From Coraliomargarita algicola (lineage in GTDB: Bacteria; Verrucomicrobiota; Verrucomicrobiia; Opitutales; Coraliomargaritaceae), in the NCBI RefSeq assembly GCF_033878955.1, contig NZ_CP138858.1:2879001-2943000 (forward strand): a stretch of DNA of 64,000 bases, given 5' to 3'. The notes under the pieces are model-generated. The model had not been told where the DNA came from, made no database searches, and saw only the letters and a program-made list of their open reading frames with translations. The stretch's first letter is position 1; each line of letters starts with the position of its first letter. Position numbers and translations under genes: made by a program. Below are positions 10,171 through 18,170 of this stretch, piece by piece.

Positions 10171-11883
10171 ATGAAGCCACACGCTTACAAACCACGTTTC
10201 CTTGAATTATTGTGCAATCGTCCTAGTGGCGCCGACATCGGACGCGAGGCCGCCGCGGGGCTCACGGTCGGTTTAATTGCTCTACCGCTGGCACTTGCCC
10301 TAGGCATTGCGAGTATTCCAGTCGGGGCGGACACTCCTTACTCCGCGCCGGCATTGGGGATCTATACGGCGATTATCGCTGGTTTTTTAATTTCCGTATT
10401 CGGAGGTAGTCGGGTGCAGATCGGCGGGCCGACCGCGGCCTTTATCCCGATTGTGCTACTCATTGTGCAAGCGCATGGCTATGTCGGCCTGTTGTTGGCG
10501 ACGATGATGGCTGGCATCATATTGATTTTAATGGGCTTTGCGCGGCTGGGCACTTTGATCAAATACATTCCTTGGCCCGTTACCTCGGGCTTTACCACTG
10601 GTATTGCGGTGGCGATTATGGTCACTCAGGTGGTTGATTTTAGCGGTATTCATGGAGAGACTGCGATCCCGGGCGAGTTTTTTGAAAAAGTAGAATGGCT
10701 GTGTCACCATTTGGGAACTTTAGATGCGATGACTGTTCTGGTCGCACTACTTTCCTGTGCGGTTATATTCTTTTGGCCGCGTATAGGTTGGAAGCGCCTT
10801 CCAGGTTCGATTGTGGCCATGTTGCTCGGCACCTTGGCGGTGTGGGGCTTGAATCAGCTGGAGGGCGTTCAGATCGCCACTGTGGGCTCGCGATTCGGCG
10901 ATTCGGCGATTCCGGCGCATTTGCCCAGTTTTATGATGCCTGCAGTTTCGGTGGAAATGATACGGGAGTTGATTATGCCAGCCACGGCGATCGCGATTTT
11001 GTGTTCGATTGAGTCTTTGCTCTCGGCGGTGGTGGCCGATGGTCTGACTAATCAGCGGCATGATAGTAACTCGGAGCTGATCGGCCAAGGTATCGCGAAT
11101 TTGATTTGTCCCTTCTTCGGAGGTTTGCCTGCGACCGGCGCGATTGCACGCACTTCGGCTAATATTCGTAATGGCGGCCGTACTCCTTTGGCTGGGGTTG
11201 TGCATGCGCTTTCATTGTTGGCTATTGTACTGCTCTTTTCCTCTTTTGCGCGATATATCCCGATGCCGACCATGGCTGCAGTGCTGGTGATGGTGGCCTT
11301 GCACATGGGGGAGTGGCGGGCTTTAAAGGAAATCAAGCGCATGCAAACGGGGGATGCTTTGGTTCTATTGACGACTTTTGCGCTAACGGTGATCTTTGAT
11401 TTGGTGGTGGCAATTGAGATTGGTATGGTCTTGGCAGCCTTGCTGTTTATTCGTCGCGTTTCAGAGACTACGGAGGTCAGCCGTGTGACGCACAATGATG
11501 TCTTGGAATCGCCCGAGCACGTTGCGCAAGGTAAAGCGATTCCCGAGGGCGTGCTGGTGTATCGTATTTTTGGCCCCTTCCTATTTGGTGCTGCCGATAA
11601 GATGCAAGACGCGCTGGAGGAATTGTCCGACTATCCTAAAGTGATCATCTTGCGCATGCACTTAGTGACCGCAATGGATACCACTGCGCTTTATGCCTTA
11701 GTCAATTTAGTCGAACGGATGCGGGAGAGAGGAACGTCGATCGTTGTGAGCGGAATCCATCGGCAGCCCTTGGAACTTCTACGTAAATCGGATTCGCTGA
11801 AAACGCTGGGAATCGATAATTTCTGCGGCCACTATGACGAAGCGCTTAATCGTGCGCAGCAGTTGATCGCCGAGAGCAAATAG
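10171..11883 (+). CDS. SulP-family anion transporter with C-terminal STAS domain
   Basis: A 570-residue inner-membrane transporter. SulP hallmarks include AAAGLTVGLIALPLALALGIAS near residue 28 and GGPTAAFIPI near residue 88; about 12 hydrophobic helices are followed from residue about 440 by a STAS domain (VIILRMHLVTAMDTTALYAL). Family substrates include sulfate, bicarbonate and dicarboxylates; the substrate here cannot be read from sequence. It ends 5 bp from the convergent NikR-like gene. Because the next cluster needs bicarbonate for its biotin carboxylase, bicarbonate is an attractive but unproven substrate. Confidence 0.85.
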   Translation: MKPHAYKPRFLELLCNRPSGADIGREAAAGLTVGLIALPLALALGIASIPVGADTPYSAPALGIYTAIIAGFLISVFGGSRVQIGGPTAAFIPIVLLIVQAHGYVGLLLATMMAGIILILMGFARLGTLIKYIPWPVTSGFTTGIAVAIMVTQVVDFSGIHGETAIPGEFFEKVEWLCHHLGTLDAMTVLVALLSCAVIFFWPRIGWKRLPGSIVAMLLGTLAVWGLNQLEGVQIATVGSRFGDSAIPAHLPSFMMPAVSVEMIRELIMPATAIAILCSIESLLSAVVADGLTNQRHDSNSELIGQGIANLICPFFGGLPATGAIARTSANIRNGGRTPLAGVVHALSLLAIVLLFSSFARYIPMPTMAAVLVMVALHMGEWRALKEIKRMQTGDALVLLTTFALTVIFDLVVAIEIGMVLAALLFIRRVSETTEVSRVTHNDVLESPEHVAQGKAIPEGVLVYRIFGPFLFGAADKMQDALEELSDYPKVIILRMHLVTAMDTTALYALVNLVERMRERGTSIVVSGIHRQPLELLRKSDSLKTLGIDNFCGHYDEALNRAQQLIAESK

Positions 11884-11888
11884 CAATT

Positions 11889-12341
11889 TTAGCGGGCATG
11901 GACTTGCGGGATCAGTTTGTTGGTCAAAGTAAGGCCGCCGGAACTGACGCCTTTGCATGCCAGCATTTGATTTGTCAGTTCACGCAGGTTCTGCACCGGG
12001 CCCTGGGCTAATACCACTTCCATTATGTACTGGCCCTCAAGTAATACATGTTGGCTACTGATGCACTCTTGCACGTACTGACGTTGGATTTTGGCTAGCT
12101 GCTGTAGCAGTCCCGTCTTTCCCGTGTCATAAATAAGAGTGATCGTTCCGGCCATGATGGCCGAGTTGTCTTCTTGTTTATGTTGGATGAGGCTCTCCTC
12201 AATCATCTCAGCAATGGCTTGCGAACGGTTTTGAAAGCCACGGGAGTCCACCATGTCGTCCAGCGCAGTCGCCAATTTCGCTGGCAGTGAGATACTTATG
12301 CGCTGAGCGAGTGTTCTGTTCGTTTTTTGTACAGTCTTCAT
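11889..12341 (-). CDS. NikR-like ribbon-helix-helix/ACT regulator lacking nickel ligands
   Basis: A 150-residue regulator with an N-terminal ribbon-helix-helix (residues about 13-55, GFQNRSQAIAEMIEESL) and a C-terminal ACT-like domain aligning without gaps to E. coli NikR around its metal site. Of the nickel ligands (E. coli His76, His87, His89, Cys95), only His87 is kept (His98 here); the others are Arg87, Leu100 and Ile106. It should therefore not sense nickel as NikR does, although automated annotation would call it nikR. It is divergent from the ABC importer genes, and a GTAATA-N16-TATTAC palindrome lies in the gap. I infer it regulates the nitrogen-scavenging cluster and possibly itself. 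Confidence 0.78.
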   Translation of the reverse strand: MKTVQKTNRTLAQRISISLPAKLATALDDMVDSRGFQNRSQAIAEMIEESLIQHKQEDNSAIMAGTITLIYDTGKTGLLQQLAKIQRQYVQECISSQHVLLEGQYIMEVVLAQGPVQNLRELTNQMLACKGVSSGGLTLTNKLIPQVHAR

Positions 12342-12366
12342 ACGATTTATATTTAAAATTCAAATC

Positions 12367-12394
12367 GTAATACTTTTTGCAATAATAATATTAC
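12367..12394. promoter_or_regulatory. NikR-type operator palindrome GTAATA-N16-TATTAC
   Basis: Perfect 6-bp arms (12367-12372 and 12389-12394) are separated by exactly 16 bp, the half-site spacing of the E. coli NikR operator (GTATGA-N16-TCATAC). It lies 26 bp upstream of the regulator's own start and 22 bp upstream of the sigma-54-like -24 element of the divergent importer gene. The 13-mer GTAATACTTTTTG recurs at 16736. Confidence 0.65.
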
Positions 12395-12415
12395 TATTTT
12401 TAACACTTATGTGTA

Positions 12416-12432
12416 TTGGCATGCTTCGTGCA
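12416..12432 (+). promoter_or_regulatory. Sigma-54-type promoter for the ABC importer
   Basis: TTGGCATG-CTTC-GTGCA matches the sigma-54 consensus YTGGCACR-N4-TTGCW at 11 of 13 defined positions, with the invariant GG (12418-12419) and GC (12430-12431) exactly 10 bp apart. It would place the transcript start near 12443, about 70 nt before the importer ATG. Confidence 0.65.
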
Positions 12433-12511
12433 AGACTGCAGTGGATCGTTGGCAGCTTCTGTTGACGGTATGTTCTTCTCACTGACACTCACCATCAAAA
12501 ACACTAGGATT

Positions 12512-13519
12512 ATGTTGAAACTAAAAAATTGGGCTGGAAAAGCCACACGGACAGGACTCTGCGCACTTGCACTGATCAGTGCAAACATGCTTTCAGCCAA
12601 GGAACCTCTTAAAATTGGCTACAGTGACTGGCCAGGATGGGTGGCATGGCAAATCGGTATCGATAAGGGCTGGTTTGAAGAAGAAGGTGTCGACGTGGAA
12701 TTCCTGTGGATGGACTATGTGGCATCGATGGATGCCTATGTTGCTGGCCAGGTGGATGCTGTCACGATGACCAATGGGGATGCGCTGGTCACCGGTGGCA
12801 CAGGTAAACCTTCCGTTGCGATTCTTATCAGCGATTACTCGAATGGTAACGATATGGTGGTGGCTGCACCTGGAATCGAAACTTTGGCGGACTTGAAAGG
12901 TAAGAAGATCGGCCTGGAAGAGGGCTTTGTGATTCACCTGCTATTGCTAAAGGGCGCTGAGATGGCGGGTATCGACCCTTCGGAATTTACCATCGTTAAT
13001 ACACCGACCAATGAGACACCACAAGTGCTGGCTTCGGGTGCCGTCGATGCGATCGGCGCATGGCAGCCAAATTCTGGACAAGCGCTCAAGACGGTTCCCG
13101 GGTCGAAGCCGGTGCTGACTTCGGCGGATGCTCCTGGTATCATTTATGATTTGTTATCCGTTGATCCTGAAAGTTTGGAAGCGCGTCGCGATGACTGGTC
13201 GAAGGTCGTGAAGGTTTGGTATCGTATCGCCGACTTTATCAAGGACGAAGAGAACATTGATGAAGCGCTCGAAATTCTTTCGAAGCGTGTCGCCATCTCT
13301 CCGGAAGAGTATGAGCCATTTCTTGAGGGCACATACATCCTATCCCTGGAGGAAGTGCTTCCTATCTGGAAAGAAGCCGAGGGCCTGGGGTCGGTCTATG
13401 GATCGACTAAGATTGCAGATGATTTCAATGTCGAGCAGGGCGTTTACGATGAGCCGCTCAACACCGTCCAATACCTAGACCCAAGCCTGACGCTGGAGTA
13501 TGCTGAGTCGGTGAAGTAA
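12512..13519 (+). CDS. ABC transporter substrate-binding protein (NMT1/TauA-like)
   Basis: A 335-residue periplasmic binding protein. The N terminus MLKLKNWAGKATRTGLCALALISANMLSA is, in parts, a typical signal peptide (basic start, hydrophobic core, small residues before KEPLKIGY). The fold motifs LKIGYSDWPGWVAWQIGIDKGWF and later DAVTMTNGDAL resemble the nitrate/taurine/thiamine-precursor SBP class found in urea-carboxylase-linked importers. The start at 12512 is preferred: an upstream GTG frame from 12416 would run through the sigma-54-type promoter and lacks a signal-peptide start. It is followed by a strong terminator, so this first gene may be more highly expressed than the permease and ATPase. 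Guanidine or urea is the inferred ligand. Confidence 0.85.
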   Translation: MLKLKNWAGKATRTGLCALALISANMLSAKEPLKIGYSDWPGWVAWQIGIDKGWFEEEGVDVEFLWMDYVASMDAYVAGQVDAVTMTNGDALVTGGTGKPSVAILISDYSNGNDMVVAAPGIETLADLKGKKIGLEEGFVIHLLLLKGAEMAGIDPSEFTIVNTPTNETPQVLASGAVDAIGAWQPNSGQALKTVPGSKPVLTSADAPGIIYDLLSVDPESLEARRDDWSKVVKVWYRIADFIKDEENIDEALEILSKRVAISPEEYEPFLEGTYILSLEEVLPIWKEAEGLGSVYGSTKIADDFNVEQGVYDEPLNTVQYLDPSLTLEYAESVK

Positions 13520-13549
13520 GGCGGACTGGCTCTTTGCCAACTATTTTCA

Positions 13550-13582
13550 AAGGCGGGCCGAGATCCCGGCCCGCCTTTTTTC
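13550..13582 (+). terminator. Strong terminator between importer SBP and permease
   Basis: A perfect 11-bp GC-rich stem (13550-13560 with 13567-13577) with a 6-nt loop is followed by six T. It sits 30 bp after the binding-protein stop and 48 bp before the permease start. Partial readthrough, or a separate promoter, is needed to express the permease. Confidence 0.85.
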
Positions 13583-13629
13583 TACCTAATTGCTTTCCAT
13601 CAGGCACTACGCTCAACCAAAATTACTGA

Positions 13630-15015
13630 ATGAAGAATAGTTCCCAGTTTAAGGCACCCACCACTCCATGGTTTGCCGTGCGCAAAGAACTCAGCGCCAA
13701 ACGCCGTTCACTACTGATTGCTGCATCTTTTATCCTTCCGATCTTACTTTGGAGTATCGTGAGTTATACGCCATTTATCTGGCATCCGGATATTAAGCTC
13801 GAGATTTCAGCGGACCGGGAGAATGTGACGACGGTCTTTACTGCCGGTAATCATCTGTCCAAGGAATATTTCCCAGGATTTGTCGAAGCTGTCGAAGCAG
13901 AGAATAGTGAAATCCTGGCAGCACGTGCCAGTGGTGAGTCGACGAATTCAGGCTTTCGTGCGCGGCGTGCAAATTTGAAAATCCTGCGACACATGGCGCC
14001 CGTGGCGATTGCTAATGGCTGGCTGACGCGCGAAGAAGCTGAGGACGACAGTCAACTGTATCAGGTCTGGCAAGGCGTGGCCGAAGGCTCGCTGGTCGGG
14101 ACTAAGGTGAAGTTGAGCGATCAGAACATTGCGCTGATTAAACGAAATTGGGAGCTGCTGAGTGCCAAGAGCCCGACCTTTGTTTCGAAATCATTGCCGG
14201 AAACGCCACTGGAAAAATTGGTGCCTCAAGGACGTCCAGCGAATCCAGTCTATCTGCCCGCGCCGCATGAGGTGGTCATCCAGGGCTATCATGACTTCAC
14301 TCAAGAAACGGATCCCGACAAGCCTAGCATGTGGCAGCGCTATAAGCACTCACTGCGCATTGTCTTTTTTGGATTTATGCTGTCGGCCTTTGTGGGGGTT
14401 CCTATGGGAATCCTTTGCGGCACTTTTGATTTCTTTTCGAAACTCTTTGAGCCATTTATTGATTTCTTCCGCTATATGCCGGCTCCCGCTTTTAGCACAT
14501 TATTAGTGGCGGTCTTCCTTGCCCACGATGCGCCTAAGATCGCATTGGTTTTCTTAGGCACCTTTTTTCAAATGGTATTGGTGGTCTCAAATACCACGCG
14601 CCAACTGGATGCCTCTTTGATTGAAGCGGCTCAAACCTTGGGTGCGAAAACTTTTACCATGATTCGACGTGTTATCATTCCTGGTATCACGCCAAATCTT
14701 TATAACGATATGCGAATTCTACTTGGCTGGTCATGGACTTGGTTGGTGATCGCAGAATTGATCGGTGTGAAGAGTGGTCTGACGGAGTTTATCGAAACTC
14801 AGGGTCGCTGGCGTAACTTTGACAGTGTCTTCCCTATCATTATTATGATTGGGGTAACTGGATTCGTGACCGATCAAATTCTCGCATCCTTACGTAAATA
14901 TTTTTTCCCGTGGACTCCCGAATCATCCGAAAAGAAACACGGCTTTATCGGTCGCTTTGTGCTCTGGATGCTAGATCGCAAGGTTTATGATACACCTAAG
15001 AATGGAAAGGCTTAA
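13630..15015 (+). CDS. ABC transporter permease with large N-terminal insert
   Basis: 461 residues, against about 260-300 for TauC/SsuC/NrtB-type permeases. The C-terminal half is the transport domain, with the ATPase-contact EAA loop EAAQTLGAKTFTMIRRVIIPG. A first helix (about residues 28-46) is followed by about 190 soluble residues, then the next helix from about 238. By the positive-inside rule this segment is probably periplasmic. It may assist substrate capture, but no domain is recognised in it. It is followed after 5 bp by the ATPase gene. Confidence 0.85.
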   Translation: MKNSSQFKAPTTPWFAVRKELSAKRRSLLIAASFILPILLWSIVSYTPFIWHPDIKLEISADRENVTTVFTAGNHLSKEYFPGFVEAVEAENSEILAARASGESTNSGFRARRANLKILRHMAPVAIANGWLTREEAEDDSQLYQVWQGVAEGSLVGTKVKLSDQNIALIKRNWELLSAKSPTFVSKSLPETPLEKLVPQGRPANPVYLPAPHEVVIQGYHDFTQETDPDKPSMWQRYKHSLRIVFFGFMLSAFVGVPMGILCGTFDFFSKLFEPFIDFFRYMPAPAFSTLLVAVFLAHDAPKIALVFLGTFFQMVLVVSNTTRQLDASLIEAAQTLGAKTFTMIRRVIIPGITPNLYNDMRILLGWSWTWLVIAELIGVKSGLTEFIETQGRWRNFDSVFPIIIMIGVTGFVTDQILASLRKYFFPWTPESSEKKHGFIGRFVLWMLDRKVYDTPKNGKA

Positions 15016-15020
15016 AGACG

Positions 15021-15920
15021 ATGAGTGATATTATAGAACTACCCAGTTATAAAGAGCAGAGCGATTCTGTTCGCGCTCGTTTTGCGGATATTTATCAGCG
15101 TCCCATTAAGCTCGAAGTGAAGGATGTCAGTAAGAGCTTTAATACTGCCAAGGGGCAAATCGATGTATTGAGTCCGATCAGTTTCAATGTGCATCGTCGC
15201 GAGTTTATCTCTGTGATTGGTCCGTCGGGCTGTGGTAAGTCCACTTTGATCCGCATGCTGGCCGGCTTGGAAACTGTATCCGGTGGACAGTTCTTATTGG
15301 ATGGAAAAGAAGCTTCCGGCCCCGGTGCAGATCGCGGTATGGTCTTTCAGGGCTACACTTTGTTCCCTTGGTTGACTGTTAAAAAGAACGTAATGTTTGG
15401 ATTGGAAGTCAATGGACATTCTGGCACTGCAGTGGAACAAGAAGCGATGCAATGGATCGAATTGGTCGGGCTCGGGCATGCCGCAGAATCTTATCCGAGC
15501 CAACTTTCGGGCGGCATGAAGCAGCGGGTGGCCATTGCGCGGGCGCTGGCAAATCAGCCACAGATCTTGTTTATGGATGAGCCTTTCGGGGCTTTGGATC
15601 CGCACACGCGTTTACAGATGCAGTCGCACCTGTTGCAAATCTGGCACAACGTAGATGTCACAATCATGTTTGTGACACACGATTTAGATGAGGCGATTTA
15701 TCTCTCCGATCGCATTCTGGTTTTGAAAGCCAACCCTGGTGAAATACAGGAGTTCATCGAAGTGCCGGTGCCACGTCCGCGCACGCCGGAACAAATGCTG
15801 AGTCCGGAGTTTCTCGCGACCAAGCAACGCCTGGAAGAGCTCATTCACCCGAAAGAGCATACCAGCACGCAAGATCTACCCATCGTTCGTATGACGAGTG
15901 TAAATGACAATGTTGAATAG
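15021..15920 (+). CDS. ABC transporter ATP-binding protein (TauB/NrtD-like)
   Basis: A 299-residue ATPase with Walker A GPSGCGKST (residues 67-75), Q-loop in MVFQGYTLFPW, signature LSGGMKQR, Walker B ILFMDEPFGALDP and the switch histidine in VTHDLDEA. The nearest well-known groups are the nitrate, taurine and alkanesulfonate importers. About 30 extra N-terminal residues precede the domain. Its 3' end overlaps the start of the creatininase gene by 17 nt, indicating translational coupling. Confidence 0.9.
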   Translation: MSDIIELPSYKEQSDSVRARFADIYQRPIKLEVKDVSKSFNTAKGQIDVLSPISFNVHRREFISVIGPSGCGKSTLIRMLAGLETVSGGQFLLDGKEASGPGADRGMVFQGYTLFPWLTVKKNVMFGLEVNGHSGTAVEQEAMQWIELVGLGHAAESYPSQLSGGMKQRVAIARALANQPQILFMDEPFGALDPHTRLQMQSHLLQIWHNVDVTIMFVTHDLDEAIYLSDRILVLKANPGEIQEFIEVPVPRPRTPEQMLSPEFLATKQRLEELIHPKEHTSTQDLPIVRMTSVNDNVE

Positions 15921-16698
15921 ATACTGCATCGAATCGCTGACCTGGCCCAAGGTGCAAGCTTTGCAAGCGGAGTGTCCGCTACTGGTCTTGCCGCTTGGAG
16001 CGACCGAACAGCATGGCCCGGCCCTGCCGATCAATACCGATACCGTGATCGCCGATGCGCTGTGTCGCGACGCCTGTCAACGTGCACAAGTCGCGATGGC
16101 TCCGGTCATCCCTTATACTTCGTCGGCAGCGCACACGGATAAGTGGCCAGGTACGTTTTCACAAACGCCGCTTAGCTTTATCCAAACACTGGTGCAATAT
16201 GCAAAATGGGCGGAAGCGACAGGTTGGAAAAAACTCTACATCGTCAATGCCCATGCCGGCAATGACGCGCCCTTGCGGGTGGCTGTCGATCAGGTGCGCA
16301 TTGAACTGATGGGCCGCCTGCAGATTGGTTTTCTCAACACCTTCTTTATCACACCCGAAATCGAGGCGCACTTTACCCAAGATGCCAAGGATCTGCACGC
16401 CAACAAGGGCGAATGTGATCTGATGCTACACCTCGCACCCGATACCGTCGACCTCGATGCGCTTGAAAGCGCCGATGATCCGGATCGCACCGAGGACTTG
16501 ATTTTCAGCTACCCGGTATCGCAAACCAGTTTGACCGGTGGCACCGGCTATCCCTCTCGAGGCACGGCGGCAGATGGACAAATGCTCTTTGAGAAAATGT
16601 GCCTCGCAATCGCCGCCAAGCTAGAGCAAGCCAAACTCGAACAAGCGCCCTTAGCTGAATCAGAATGGGGCAGCGCACCTGATGGCTTTTATTCTTAA
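15904..16698 (+). CDS. Creatininase-family amidohydrolase
   Basis: A 264-residue metal-dependent hydrolase. PLGATEQHGPALPINTDT carries three expected ligands (Glu35, His37, Asp46); His117 lies in NAHAGND, and HANKGECDL provides His165 and Glu170. The family includes creatininase, mycofactocin MftE and formamide hydrolases acting on cyclic or linear amides. Placement between the importer and glutamine synthetase suggests it opens another guanidino or amide nitrogen source, or processes an intermediate; this is inference. The ATG at 15904 overlaps the ATPase end; a second ATG two codons on is possible. Confidence 0.85.
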   Translation: MTMLNRYCIESLTWPKVQALQAECPLLVLPLGATEQHGPALPINTDTVIADALCRDACQRAQVAMAPVIPYTSSAAHTDKWPGTFSQTPLSFIQTLVQYAKWAEATGWKKLYIVNAHAGNDAPLRVAVDQVRIELMGRLQIGFLNTFFITPEIEAHFTQDAKDLHANKGECDLMLHLAPDTVDLDALESADDPDRTEDLIFSYPVSQTSLTGGTGYPSRGTAADGQMLFEKMCLAIAAKLEQAKLEQAPLAESEWGSAPDGFYS

Positions 16699-16712
16699 TC
16701 AATAACAGCATG

Positions 16713-16728
16713 TGGCATATTTTTTGCA
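16713..16728 (+). promoter_or_regulatory. Sigma-54-type promoter for glutamine synthetase
   Basis: TGGCATA-TTTT-TTGCA fits the sigma-54 consensus with one mismatch, and GG (16714-16715) and GC (16726-16727) are exactly 10 bp apart. The predicted transcript start is near 16740, about 50 nt before the glutamine synthetase ATG. Confidence 0.75.
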
Positions 16729-16734
16729 TTATTC

Positions 16735-16768
16735 AGTAATACTTTTTGACTAATTCGTAATATTTACT
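16735..16768. promoter_or_regulatory. Operator-like sequence sharing a 13-mer with the NikR-type site
   Basis: GTAATACTTTTTG (16736-16748) is identical to 12367-12379. An imperfect inverted arm (TATTTACT, 16761-16768) and a direct repeat GTAATA (16757-16762) follow. The spacing does not match the N16 of the first site, so binding by the same regulator is plausible but unproven. It overlaps the predicted sigma-54 start site, a position suited to repression. Confidence 0.45.
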
Positions 16769-16789
16769 AAACCAAAACATACAAACCAG

Positions 16790-18127
16790 ATGGAAGAACT
16801 AAAAAACAAACTCAAAGCCCAAGGGGTTAAATATTGTGTCGGCGCTTACGTAGACATTCACGGCGTGCCAAAGGGTAAGTTCGTACCCATCGATCATTTC
16901 GAGCATTTTGCAGAAGGATCGGAGCTCTATACCGGCTATGCCCTCGACGGCTTAGGCCAGCGCCCAAATGACGACGAGATTGCCTCCTTACCGGACACCA
17001 ATCACATCATCCAATTGCCATGGCAACCGGAAGTGGCATGGATGCCAGCAGACAACACTTTCAAGGGCGAGCCCTACGAGGTCAACACCCGCGTCGCACT
17101 GAAGAAGGTGCTGGCGCAGGCTGAAGCAATGGGCTTCACCGTAAATCTGGGCATCGAGTGCGAAGTCTACGTGGTCAAAGAAACGGAGAATGGCGGCATC
17201 GAAATCCCCGACCAAAACGATCATTTGGACAAGGTTTGCTACGATGTGAAACGCTTCATGGATCGTTTCACCTGGCTGGACAAGGTGTCCACCACGATTA
17301 ATGACCTCGGCTGGGACCTTTACTCACTCGACCAGGAGGACGCGACTTCGCAATTCGAATTCGATTTCAAATACGCCGATGCGCTCACTATGTGTGACCG
17401 CTACATCTTCTTCCGCATGATGGCGAAGCAGTATGCCGCCGAAGAAGGTCTCTTGGCCACCTTCATGCCAAAGCCTTTCGCAGATAAGACCGGTAGTGGG
17501 GCTCACTTCAATCTATCGCTGGCCGATTCTAAAACAGGCGAAAACCTGTTTAAGGATGCCAACGATCCGCGCGGACTGGGCTTATCAGAGCTCGGTTATC
17601 AATTCAGCGCAGGCATCCTCAAGCACGGTCCGGCGCTGTGCGCGGCATTTGCACCAACGGTCAACAGCTACAAGCGTCTCGTGCGAAAGGGCCTGATGTC
17701 TTACTATTCATGGGCTCCCGTATTCAATTCATACGGCAGTAACAATCGCACCAATTCGCTGCGCGTGCCGATGGGCGGCGGACGCATCGAATCGCGCAAT
17801 GCCGATGCGTCTTGTAATCCATACCTAGCCGCCACATTGATGCTGGCTGCAGGCTTACAAGGGATCCAAGAGAAATTAAATCCCGGCGAGGCTCAGGAGG
17901 AAAACCTCTACGAATTCACCCCAGAGCAGTTGGCCGAACGCGGGATCAGCGAACTGCCACGCTCGCTCGACGAGGCGGTGCATGCCTTTGCCTCCGATCC
18001 CTTTGTCGAAGAAGTGCTCGGCAGCACATTACGCGACGAATTCATTCGCTATAAGAGTGAAGAATGGCGTCAATATCACCAACGCGTCACAGACTGGGAA
18101 GTCGATCATTACGCGCGTCGGTTTTAG
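16790..18127 (+). CDS. Type III glutamine synthetase (GlnT-like)
   Basis: A 445-residue glutamine synthetase of the GlnT/type III class first described in rhizobia, not the housekeeping GlnA (about 470 residues, with an adenylylation-site tyrosine). Ammonia- and ATP-site motifs are visible: GIECEVYV, FMPKPFADKTGSGAHFNLSL, NSYKRLV and the later RVPMGGGRIESRNADASCNPYLA. It would assimilate the ammonia released by the downstream enzymes, although some family members make N-methylglutamate or gamma-glutamyl amides instead. Its own sigma-54-type promoter lies upstream. Confidence 0.85.
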   Translation: MEELKNKLKAQGVKYCVGAYVDIHGVPKGKFVPIDHFEHFAEGSELYTGYALDGLGQRPNDDEIASLPDTNHIIQLPWQPEVAWMPADNTFKGEPYEVNTRVALKKVLAQAEAMGFTVNLGIECEVYVVKETENGGIEIPDQNDHLDKVCYDVKRFMDRFTWLDKVSTTINDLGWDLYSLDQEDATSQFEFDFKYADALTMCDRYIFFRMMAKQYAAEEGLLATFMPKPFADKTGSGAHFNLSLADSKTGENLFKDANDPRGLGLSELGYQFSAGILKHGPALCAAFAPTVNSYKRLVRKGLMSYYSWAPVFNSYGSNNRTNSLRVPMGGGRIESRNADASCNPYLAATLMLAAGLQGIQEKLNPGEAQEENLYEFTPEQLAERGISELPRSLDEAVHAFASDPFVEEVLGSTLRDEFIRYKSEEWRQYHQRVTDWEVDHYARRF

Positions 18128-18170
18128 TTAAAAGAATTCTTCTCTCTTAATTCCTAATTCTTAATTCATT

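Noticed and set aside
11889..12341. Naming the regulator NikR with nickel control
   Set aside because: Three of four nickel ligands are missing and no nickel gene is in the neighbourhood.
12342..12511. Guanidine riboswitch upstream of the importer
   Set aside because: I looked for the guanidine-I core and for paired ACGR-loop hairpins and saw neither; the region instead holds the palindrome and the sigma-54-type promoter.
12416..12511. Extended start (GTG at 12416) for the binding protein
   Set aside because: It would translate the sigma-54-type promoter and move the signal peptide 32 residues inside.
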